Positions 33,497 through 40,416 of a stretch of DNA of 64,000 bases are shown here, in pieces. Position 1 is the stretch's first letter; the number at the start of each line of letters is the position of its first letter. Position numbers and translations under genes: made by a program. Location: contig NZ_JADCUC010000003.1 in assembly GCF_016464365.1 (NCBI RefSeq), forward strand, positions 372,001 to 436,000, given 5' to 3'. The stretch is from Sandaracinobacteroides hominis. GTDB taxonomy: Bacteria > Pseudomonadota > Alphaproteobacteria > Sphingomonadales > Sphingomonadaceae. The notes below the pieces were generated by a model. It worked only from the letters and a program-made list of their open reading frames with translations, did no database searches and was not told where the DNA came from.

Positions 33497-33700
33497 ATGC
33501 TCGTAAAACGCAGCTTCACCATCCAGGGCCACCGCACCTCCGTCGCGCTGGAACCCGAATTCTGGAAAGCCTTCGACGAAGCAGTCGCGCAGGACAACAC
33601 CTACCCAGCCCAATGGGTCGCCACCCTCGACGAAGCCCGCACCACCCCGCTGGCGAGCGCGATCCGTGTAGAGCTGCTCAAACGAGCGAAAGCGCGATAA
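33497..33700 (+). CDS. Ribbon-helix-helix domain protein, 67 aa
   Basis: Small protein starting MLVKRSFTIQGHRTSVALEP and continuing EFWKAFDEAVAQDNTYPAQW, the pattern of the RHH_4 family (also found fused to or beside sulfotransferase-annotated proteins). It probably binds DNA as a dimer through the N-terminal beta strand. The ATG at 33497 is favoured over a GC-rich upstream extension. It overlaps the converging Nudix gene by 23 bases. Confidence 0.78.
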   Translation: MLVKRSFTIQGHRTSVALEPEFWKAFDEAVAQDNTYPAQWVATLDEARTTPLASAIRVELLKRAKAR

Positions 33701-34220
33701 GCAGCCGGGTATCGATCACGCAGCCCCGCGCCCGTGCCGCGGCGATGAAGTCCCACAGCCCGGAAACCGGCACGACGTGCACGACGATCCCCTCGTTATC
33801 GACGCCCCCACCCGGCCCCACGCGCTTCAGGCCTGTCGCCCGGTAGAAGTGAAAGATCTCCCCGACCATTCCGGGAGAAGACGCAAACTCCCCGAACGGC
33901 TCCCAATGCGCCGCCTCGAAGCCGGTTTCCTCCATCAGCTCGCGCCGGGCAGAGGCGAACACCTCCTCGCCGTGCGTCACGTCGCCCACCAGCCCGGCGG
34001 GCAGTTCGATGCATTGGGCCGACAATGCCGGACGATACTGTTCCACCAGCACGATTTCGTGCGCGTCGGTTAGGGCAAGGATCACGGCCGCCTGTATTCC
34101 GCGCGCCCGCTTCACGAACTCCCACTGCCCGCCATCCCCCCACGGGACGACCTGTACCTGCAGGAACTTGCCCTGCCATACGGGACGGCCTTCGCCGTCG
34201 GGCCCCACCGTCTCGCTCAC
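33678..34220 (-). CDS. Nudix hydrolase (ADP-ribose pyrophosphatase-like)
   Basis: Nucleoside-diphosphate-X hydrolase, 180 residues. The Nudix box is complete: G79, E85, R93-E94, E97-E98, G100 (in GDVTHGEEVFASARRELMEE). Upstream VLVEQYRPALSAQCIELPAG matches the ADP-ribose pyrophosphatase subgroup. Its ATG overlaps the acyl-CoA dehydrogenase stop, making it the last gene of a three-gene operon; it may cleave an ADP-ribose or CoA-like by-product. Confidence 0.9.
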   Translation of the reverse strand: MSETVGPDGEGRPVWQGKFLQVQVVPWGDGGQWEFVKRARGIQAAVILALTDAHEIVLVEQYRPALSAQCIELPAGLVGDVTHGEEVFASARRELMEETGFEAAHWEPFGEFASSPGMVGEIFHFYRATGLKRVGPGGGVDNEGIVVHVVPVSGLWDFIAAARARGCVIDTRLLIALSLV

Positions 34221-35455
34221 TCGGCGGCCTTTACATAGGGCGCTGGCAGGCCATCCGCAGTGGGAGTGGGTGTAAACTCGCTGCCCGCGCGCGCCAGCTG
34301 GCGGCCGATGGCGAACTTGTGCACTTCGGTCGGGCCGTCATAGAGGCGGAAGGCGCGCATATCGCGATAGATCATTTCGACGATGGTCTCGTCGGTGATG
34401 CCGATGCCGCCCAGCACCTGCACGCAGCGGTCGGTCACCTGGAACAGCCTCTCGGAGATTTCCGCCTTTGCGATCGAGCTTTCGTGGCGGCCCTTCACGC
34501 CATTGTCCATCATCCACGAGGTCTGCCACGTCAGCAGGCGGCAGACCTTCAGGTCGATCTCGTTCTGGGCGAGCTGGAACGACACGCCCTGATGGTCGAT
34601 GATCGGCTTGCCGAAAGCGGTGCGGGTGCGGGCATGATCGATGGCGACGGCCTGTGCGCGGGCGGCCGCGCCGATCCAGCGCATGCAGTGCGTCATCCGC
34701 GCCGGCGCCAGACGCATCTGCGCATAGCGGAAGGCTTCGCCTGCCTCGCCCAGCAACGCGTCTGCCGGCAGCTTCAGATTGTTGAAGCGAACGACGCCGT
34801 GGCCCTCCACATAGTTGCGGTCCATCGAGTTCATGATCCGCTGGATCTCGATGCCGGGCGTGTCGCCTTCGCAGAGGAACAGCGTCGGGCCTTCGGGCAG
34901 GTGCGGGTTTGGCGCCAGCTTTGCCATGATGATCCAGGTCTTCGCGCCATTGGCCCCGGTGATCAGCCACTTCAGGCCGTTGATGGTGAAGTGGGTGCCG
35001 TCGAAGGTCGCCTCGGTGAGAAGCTGGCCGGGGTCAGAGCCGGCGCCCTCCGGCTCGGTCATGGCGAAGACGCTGCGCTGGTGGCCCTGCACCACCGGCT
35101 TCAGGAAGCGCTCGGCCTGATCGGGGCGGCAGATCTTGCCGAGGATATACATATTGCCCTCGTCGGGCGCGGCGCAGTTCATGGCGACGGGGCCCAGCGT
35201 GGACCAGCCCGCGGCCTCCAGCACCACGGCAGCCTCGACATGCGAAAGCCCCATGCCGCCATAGGTCTTGGCGCATTGGACGGAGAGAAGGCCGGCTGCC
35301 CGGGCCTTTTCCACCATTTCCTGCCGCATCTCGTCATTGGGGCCGTGCTGGGTGAGGCGGGGGTCGCGCTCATAGGGGACGATCTCATCGATGACGAACT
35401 GGCGGACGCGCTTCGCGAGAGCGGCAAGCTCCGGCGTAATGGAAAAGTCGATCAT
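34217..35455 (-). CDS. Acyl-CoA dehydrogenase (ACAD10/11-like)
   Basis: FAD-dependent acyl-CoA dehydrogenase, 412 residues. Signatures: VFAMTEPEGAGSDPGQLLTE, GLKWLITGANGAKTWIIM, and the C-terminal CVQVLGGIGITDETIVEMIY with RAFRLYDGPTEVHK. Together with the upstream APH-type kinase it reproduces, as separate genes, the two-domain architecture of mammalian ACAD10/ACAD11, which act on 4-hydroxyacyl-CoA. Start ATG 35455 overlaps the kinase stop (ATGA). Confidence 0.9.
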   Translation of the reverse strand: MIDFSITPELAALAKRVRQFVIDEIVPYERDPRLTQHGPNDEMRQEMVEKARAAGLLSVQCAKTYGGMGLSHVEAAVVLEAAGWSTLGPVAMNCAAPDEGNMYILGKICRPDQAERFLKPVVQGHQRSVFAMTEPEGAGSDPGQLLTEATFDGTHFTINGLKWLITGANGAKTWIIMAKLAPNPHLPEGPTLFLCEGDTPGIEIQRIMNSMDRNYVEGHGVVRFNNLKLPADALLGEAGEAFRYAQMRLAPARMTHCMRWIGAAARAQAVAIDHARTRTAFGKPIIDHQGVSFQLAQNEIDLKVCRLLTWQTSWMMDNGVKGRHESSIAKAEISERLFQVTDRCVQVLGGIGITDETIVEMIYRDMRAFRLYDGPTEVHKFAIGRQLARAGSEFTPTPTADGLPAPYVKAAE

Positions 35456-36489
35456 GGGGTGTCTCCGAAGCTGTCGAGTGCGTGCGCCAATATGGCGGAG
35501 GCAAGATGTGCGAAGCCCGCATAGCGCGTGCCTTCGAGCGACCCCTGCTGCCACAAGCGATAGAGTTGCATCCAGGCGGTGGCGAGGCGTAGGCGGGCAA
35601 GCGCCAGATGCCAGCCGAGGTGCGGCGGTATGCCGCCCGATGCGCGGGCATAGGATTGGATCACGGCATCGCGCCCGGGCCAGTCGGGGGCGAGCGAGGG
35701 GACGGCGCTGAGGCTGTGCGTCGCCTGCGGGTCGCCCGGCTCGATCCAGTAGGAGAGGAGCACGGCCAGATCGAAGGCCGGCGGGCCGAGCGTTGCCATA
35801 TCCCAGTCGATGAGAGCGGTGGCGCTGCGGGTTTCGGCGTCCACCAGCAGATTGTCGAACTTCGGGTCCATGTGGAGAAGGCCGGCCGGGGGGTCGGGCG
35901 GCAGGCCTGCCTCCATCCGGGCCAGCAGCGCTGCGAGCTGCGGCGGGGCTTCCTCGGCGAAGGCAGCGGCGGCGCGCTTTGTCCAGCCACGCAGCTGGCG
36001 TTCGGCGAAACCTGTGGGCTTGCCCAGATCGGCAAGGCCGGCAGCGGCCGGATCGATGGCGTGGAGCGCCGCCATCGCGCCCGAAAGCGCATCCAGCAGC
36101 CAGCCGGCGTCCGCGACGGTGAATCCCGTGGGCAGCTCGCCGCCGATTGCCGCGCCCGGGCGGAACTCGAGGATCTGGAACGGAACGCCCAGCACCGACC
36201 GGTCATCGCAGAAGGCGATCAGGCCCGGCGCCAGCGGAAAGCAGCGGTTGAGGCCGGTGAGCACCTTCGCCTCGCGCGCCATGTCGGACGCACCATGGGC
36301 AAGCTCGCCGCCGGGCGGGCGGCGGAACACCGCGGGCGCGCCATCCAGCAGCACGCGGTAGTTCAGGTTGGCAAGGCCGCCGGCGAACTGGCGCGGGGCC
36401 GGATCGGTTTCCAGCGCATGCCCCTGCGCGGCGAGCCAGCCGGCGAGCGCCGGCCAATCCTGCGGAAGTCCCTGTTGCTTGAAGCTCAT
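35452..36489 (-). CDS. APH-family phosphotransferase (ACAD10/11 kinase-like)
   Basis: Aminoglycoside-phosphotransferase-fold kinase, 345 residues. Motifs: FAGGLANLNYRVLLDGAPAV, catalytic loop LLHMDPKFDNLLVD (HxDxxxxN, about 207-220) and metal site ALIDWDMATLGPPAFDLAVL. In the ACAD10/11 and levulinate-type pathways such kinases phosphorylate 4-hydroxyacyl-CoA before the dehydrogenase step. Antibiotic resistance is an unlikely role given the operon. Confidence 0.88.
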   Translation of the reverse strand: MSFKQQGLPQDWPALAGWLAAQGHALETDPAPRQFAGGLANLNYRVLLDGAPAVFRRPPGGELAHGASDMAREAKVLTGLNRCFPLAPGLIAFCDDRSVLGVPFQILEFRPGAAIGGELPTGFTVADAGWLLDALSGAMAALHAIDPAAAGLADLGKPTGFAERQLRGWTKRAAAAFAEEAPPQLAALLARMEAGLPPDPPAGLLHMDPKFDNLLVDAETRSATALIDWDMATLGPPAFDLAVLLSYWIEPGDPQATHSLSAVPSLAPDWPGRDAVIQSYARASGGIPPHLGWHLALARLRLATAWMQLYRLWQQGSLEGTRYAGFAHLASAILAHALDSFGDTP

Positions 36490-36623
36490 GTCGGGCGGAG
36501 CATTGCCACCCTGCGGACGGGATCGAAACCCGCATCTCTCTCAGCTTTCAGGAATTCGCCCAGCGAATCGGCACGCCCACCCTCACCCATCGCGAGAAGG
36601 AGCTTTTACCCTGGCGGCGCGAA

Positions 36624-36995
36624 TCATTCCTTTGGCTTGGGCTTGTCCTTGTCGGCTGTTGCGTCGCCCGTTGCGTCGTCCTTCACTTCGCCTGCAGCTT
36701 CGGCCTTTGCCTTTTCGGCCGGCCTCGCAGAGCGGACCGTGCCGGAGAAGGCGCGCGGCAGGTTCAGGTTGGTGCGGTCTGCGTCCACCCGCAGGCAGGT
36801 GCCGCCGAAGAAGGGCCTTGGGCACAGCTCCCAGGCCTCGCCATCGACCTTCACCGAGCGAGGGGTGAAGCTCATATTGTTGCTGGCGCGCGTGAGTGCA
36901 TGCTGGTTGCCGGTGAAGCCGGGCTGGTTGAACAGCGTGATGCCCGCGCTGGCGGGAGCGGAGACAACCAGGAGAGTGAGCAACAGGTTACGCAT
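36624..36995 (-). CDS. Secreted beta/gamma-crystallin-like protein, 123 aa
   Basis: Exported small protein: signal MRNLLLTLLVVSAPASA (1-17). The Greek-key signature (Y/F/W-x4-F-x-G) appears in ITLFNQPGFTGNQHA (F..F.G) and an allied turn in CPRPFFGGTCLRV; two Cys may form a disulfide. A charged Lys/Glu/Asp tail (about 95-123) follows. No calcium-site Asn/Asp pair is obvious. It is nine bases from a related gene upstream, so the pair is co-transcribed. Confidence 0.75.
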   Translation of the reverse strand: MRNLLLTLLVVSAPASAGITLFNQPGFTGNQHALTRASNNMSFTPRSVKVDGEAWELCPRPFFGGTCLRVDADRTNLNLPRAFSGTVRSARPAEKAKAEAAGEVKDDATGDATADKDKPKPKE

Positions 36996-37003
36996 GCTTT
37001 TCC

Positions 37004-37600
37004 CTAATAGCCGGAGCGGACGCAAAGGACGTCGGCAAGGTAGACGCGGCGGTTGACGGTTTCCATCAGCTCGCGGGCAGAGCCGGCCCAACCGTTGCTG
37101 CGGCAGAAGCGATCCGCCGTCTGCGCGGCGCAATTTGCGGTCGAGTTGCCGGCGCCGGTGCAGGCGAGCACGCGCTGGGCGCTGGAGCCGCGGCCTTCGC
37201 GCGGGGCAGGGAAGAATTCCGATGCCATGCCGCGCAGCGACTGTTGCGGGGTGGGGCCGCCACCTCCCCCACCACCCCAGCCACCGTCGGCGGGGCGCAT
37301 CGATTGCAGCGGCCCGGGCCAGTTGTAGCTGCGCCGCAGATCGGCGGTGCTTTGGCGGATCGTTATGCAGGTGCCGCGGAAATTCGGCTGCGAACAAAGC
37401 TCCCACGGGGTGCGGGAAACCCGCAGCGAGAAGACCTGGAAATTTAGCTGCATGTTCGGGTTCGGCCGGCTCACGGCAACGGCGGGGCCACGGAAGTTGG
37501 TGTCGCGATAGATGGTGGCTTCTTCGGCCTGCGCCCACGCGGGAAGCGCTGTGGATAACGCCCATGCCGTTGCGGCCAAGATGACTAACGAACGGATCAT
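37004..37600 (-). CDS. Secreted beta/gamma-crystallin-like protein with Cys-rich C-terminal domain, 198 aa
   Basis: Signal peptide MIRSLVILAATAWALSTALP ending ..AWA (about 1-23). Greek-key motifs ATIYRDTNFRGPAVAV (Y..F.G) and LCSQPNFRGTCITI lie at about 28-80, a poly-Gly linker (GGWGGGGGGG) at about 105-114, then a separate C-terminal domain with four Cys (LACTGAGNSTANCAAQTADR, FCRSNGW, VLCVRSGY). The C-terminal part may be a second envelope domain of unknown role. Divergent from the alkylsulfatase gene. Confidence 0.77.
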   Translation of the reverse strand: MIRSLVILAATAWALSTALPAWAQAEEATIYRDTNFRGPAVAVSRPNPNMQLNFQVFSLRVSRTPWELCSQPNFRGTCITIRQSTADLRRSYNWPGPLQSMRPADGGWGGGGGGGPTPQQSLRGMASEFFPAPREGRGSSAQRVLACTGAGNSTANCAAQTADRFCRSNGWAGSARELMETVNRRVYLADVLCVRSGY

Positions 37601-37717
37601 GCCCCTGCCCTCCTGCGTCGATGCTAGCCCTTCAGACAGCGACTTGGAAAGGCCCAATCGGGTGCAGACTCCGGCTCGGAGACTCCCTAGGTTCCGCAAA
37701 AATCGAGGGAGGATGAC

Positions 37718-39646
37718 ATGCAAAGGGCGGCTCTGCTGGCGGGGATGCTGGCGGTGATTGCAGCGCCGGGTGCAGCTTTGGCGCAGGGCGCGAACAGTGC
37801 GACCCGTGCGGCCAATGCAGCGGCAGCGGCGGCGCTTCCCAGGGACGACGGGCAGGATGCGGAGTTTGCCGCGCGCGGCTTCCTGGGCACCTGGCCGGAA
37901 AAGCAGATCATGCGCGACGACGGCACGGGCCCGGCCTGGGATTTCGCCGTGCTGGACGCCGTGAAGGGCGATGCGCCCGATACGGTGAACCCGTCGCTGT
38001 GGCGGCATTCGAAGCTGCTGGCGAAGCACGGCCTGTTTCAGGTGGCGCCCCGCGTCTATCAGGTGCGCGGTTTCGATATCTCGGTGATGACGGTGATCGT
38101 GGGCGACACCGGCTATATCCTTGTCGATCCGCTGACGGCGACGGAAACCGCGCGCGCAGCCCTTACGCTGGTGAAGCAGAAGCTGGGCGACAAGCCGGTG
38201 AAGGCGCTGATCTATACCCACAGCCACGGCGACCATTTCGGCGGCGCGCTGGGGGTGGTGAGCGAGGCCGATGCGGCCGCCGGCAAGGTCGCGATCCTCG
38301 CGCCCGACGGTTTCCTGGAGCATGCCGTTTCCGAGAACCTGATCGCCGGGAACGCCATGGGCCGGCGCGCGCTCTACCAGTTCGGCTCGCCCCTGCCGTT
38401 CGGGCCGACGGGCAGGATAAGCTCCGGGATCGGGCCTGCCCTTTCCACCGGCACCATTTCGCTGCTGCCGCCCAACGACGTCATCAAGGCGACGGGCGAC
38501 GCCCGCACCCTCGACGGCGTGCGCTTCGTCTTCCAGCTGACGCCCAACACCGAGGCGCCGGCGGAAATGAACTTCTTCCTGCCGGATTTCCGCATCCTGT
38601 GCCTGGCCGAGAATGCCAATGTCACCATGCACAATGTGCTGACCCCGCGCGGGGCGCTGGTGCGCGACAGCAAGAGCTGGGCCGACTATCTGACGGCGGC
38701 GCTGAGGCTCTATGGCAAGGACACCGACACGATGGTGACAAGCCACGGCTGGCCGCGTTTCGGCCACGAGGTCGTCACCGACTTCATCAGCTCGCACCGC
38801 GACGCCTATAAATATCTGCACGACCAGAGCGTCCGGCTGATGAACAAGGGGCTGACGATGGACGAGGTGGCCGAGGAGATCGCGCTGCCGCCCGTGCTGG
38901 CGAACCGCTGGTTCAACCGCGGCTACTACGGGACGATGAACCACAACTCCAAGGCAGTCTATCAGCGCTATCTGGGCTGGTATTCGGCCAATCCGGCCGC
39001 GCTGAACCGGCATCCGCCCGAGGCGCTGGGCAAGCGCTATGTGGAGGCACTGGGCGGACCGGAGCGGGTGAAGGCGCTGGCAGCGAATGCGGCGGCTTCC
39101 GGCGACCATCGCTGGGCGGCGACGCTGCTCGACAACCTCGTCTTCTCCGGACAGGCGGATTCCGCGGCGAAAGCGCAGTTGGCGGAAAGCTATCGGCAGA
39201 TGGGCTTTGCCGCCGAAGGCTCGCTGTGGCGCAACATGTATCTGGTGGCGGCGCAGGAACTGGAGAAGGGCGTCACCCCGGCACCGCCCAGCGTCGGCGG
39301 CGCTGCCATGGCGCGCTTCATCCCGACCTCGATGATGCTGGACCTGCTGGCCGTGCGGCTGGTGCCGGAGCGGGTGCCCGCGCAACCCTTCACACTGGCG
39401 CTGGTGCTGCCGGATGCGAAGGAGCGGCACTTCATTCGAGTGGGCAATGGGGTGCTGGTGCATGAGGCCGGCGTCGACGATGCGGCCGACGTGACGGTGA
39501 CGATGTCGCGCGGGGATTTCCTGCGGGCGCTGGGCGGGGTGCCGGGCGGCAACCCGCCCCGGATCGAGGGGAAGCGCGAGCTGCTGCCGGTATTCCTGGG
39601 GCTGTTCGAGACGCCGAAGGCCGATTTCCCGATCGTTACGCCTTAG
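37718..39646 (+). CDS. Alkyl sulfatase / linear primary-alkylsulfatase family metallo-beta-lactamase
   Basis: Periplasmic zinc hydrolase that releases sulfate from alkyl sulfates (SdsA1/BDS1-like), 642 residues. Sec signal MQRAALLAGMLAVIAAPGAA. The zinc motif is IYTHSHGDHFGGALG (about 165-180), with further ligands in LAENANVTMHN and TSHGWPRFGHEVV. After the catalytic domain come an alpha-helical dimerisation domain (LHDQSVRLMNKGLTMDEVAE; GGYYGT-like RGYYGTMNHN) and a C-terminal SCP2-like domain. The stop overlaps the opposing kinase by 11 bases. Context suggests sulfur scavenging. Confidence 0.9.
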   Translation: MQRAALLAGMLAVIAAPGAALAQGANSATRAANAAAAAALPRDDGQDAEFAARGFLGTWPEKQIMRDDGTGPAWDFAVLDAVKGDAPDTVNPSLWRHSKLLAKHGLFQVAPRVYQVRGFDISVMTVIVGDTGYILVDPLTATETARAALTLVKQKLGDKPVKALIYTHSHGDHFGGALGVVSEADAAAGKVAILAPDGFLEHAVSENLIAGNAMGRRALYQFGSPLPFGPTGRISSGIGPALSTGTISLLPPNDVIKATGDARTLDGVRFVFQLTPNTEAPAEMNFFLPDFRILCLAENANVTMHNVLTPRGALVRDSKSWADYLTAALRLYGKDTDTMVTSHGWPRFGHEVVTDFISSHRDAYKYLHDQSVRLMNKGLTMDEVAEEIALPPVLANRWFNRGYYGTMNHNSKAVYQRYLGWYSANPAALNRHPPEALGKRYVEALGGPERVKALAANAAASGDHRWAATLLDNLVFSGQADSAAKAQLAESYRQMGFAAEGSLWRNMYLVAAQELEKGVTPAPPSVGGAAMARFIPTSMMLDLLAVRLVPERVPAQPFTLALVLPDAKERHFIRVGNGVLVHEAGVDDAADVTVTMSRGDFLRALGGVPGGNPPRIEGKRELLPVFLGLFETPKADFPIVTP

Positions 39647-40361
39647 GACGGATGAGCGTCAGGGCATGGTCGCGCGCCTTGCCGACAACGGTGTCGGCAA
39701 GCGGGCGCGAGTGGATGATGTTCTCTCGCAGGTTGGGGAGGTTGATCCCTTCCCACACCACCGTCCGGGCGAACTCCCGCGCACCTTCCTCCCCCAGCGG
39801 CAGAAAGCGGGCATAGAAGCTGGCGGCGTCCGTCTGCGCGGCGTGCCACAGGGCCATGAAGCGGCTGAGGAACCAGTGCTCCAGATCGCCTTCGCTGGCG
39901 TCCAGATAGATCAGGCTGTCGAGGGCGTCAGCCACGCTGCTGTCCTCGTCCGCCGGCGCGAAGCCGAGGCCTTCGACCAGCAGCAGATCGGGGCGGTCGA
40001 TGCAGCGGGTGAGCGCCGGATCTATATCGTAGAGGCTGTGCGAATAGCCGGGGACGGCAACCGGGCCTTGGCGCGCGGCGGCGAGCGTTTCGGCAAGGCG
40101 GGAGATGTCGTAGGTTTCGGGGAAGCCCTTGCGCATGGTGAGGCCGCGCGGATCGAGAATGGCATTGGGGAACAGGAAGCCGTCGGTGGAGATGATCTCC
40201 ACCCGGCGTGTCGAGGCGAGCGTTTCGGCGATCTGCCCGGCCAGCGTCGATTTGCCCGCCGCCACCGAACCGGTGATGCCAAGAATGGTGGGGCGGCCCG
40301 GCTGCAGCCGCGCGGCGATGCGGGCGGCCAGCGTTTCAGCGGTGATGGGCAGGCCCGGCAT
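39636..40361 (-). CDS. P-loop kinase, pantothenate/uridine-kinase-like
   Basis: Cytoplasmic small-molecule kinase, 241 residues. Walker A ILGITGSVAAGKSTLAGQIA (about 27-46), EIISTDGFLFPNAILDPRGL and MRKGFPETYD match the type I pantothenate kinase (CoaA) branch, but it is about 75 residues shorter than CoaA. It may phosphorylate another substrate. It is last in a minus-strand unit with the TonB-dependent receptor, so an imported nutrient is a possible substrate. Confidence 0.78.
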   Translation of the reverse strand: MPGLPITAETLAARIAARLQPGRPTILGITGSVAAGKSTLAGQIAETLASTRRVEIISTDGFLFPNAILDPRGLTMRKGFPETYDISRLAETLAAARQGPVAVPGYSHSLYDIDPALTRCIDRPDLLLVEGLGFAPADEDSSVADALDSLIYLDASEGDLEHWFLSRFMALWHAAQTDAASFYARFLPLGEEGAREFARTVVWEGINLPNLRENIIHSRPLADTVVGKARDHALTLIRPKA

Positions 40362-40416
40362 AGGGCGAGAATGGCGCGGTTCGGCCGGCGCCTCAAGCGG
40401 CGCCGGCCGGCTGGCG

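Noticed and set aside
36505-36535. Segment resembling the T-arm of a tRNA (GGATCGAAACCC)
   Set aside because: No acceptor, D-arm or anticodon structure around it; no tRNA could be folded in the flanks.
37004-39463. Long minus frame that would fuse upstream sequence to the crystallin-like protein
   Set aside because: The upstream part is the complement of the alkylsulfatase; a signal peptide starts cleanly at the ATG at 37600.
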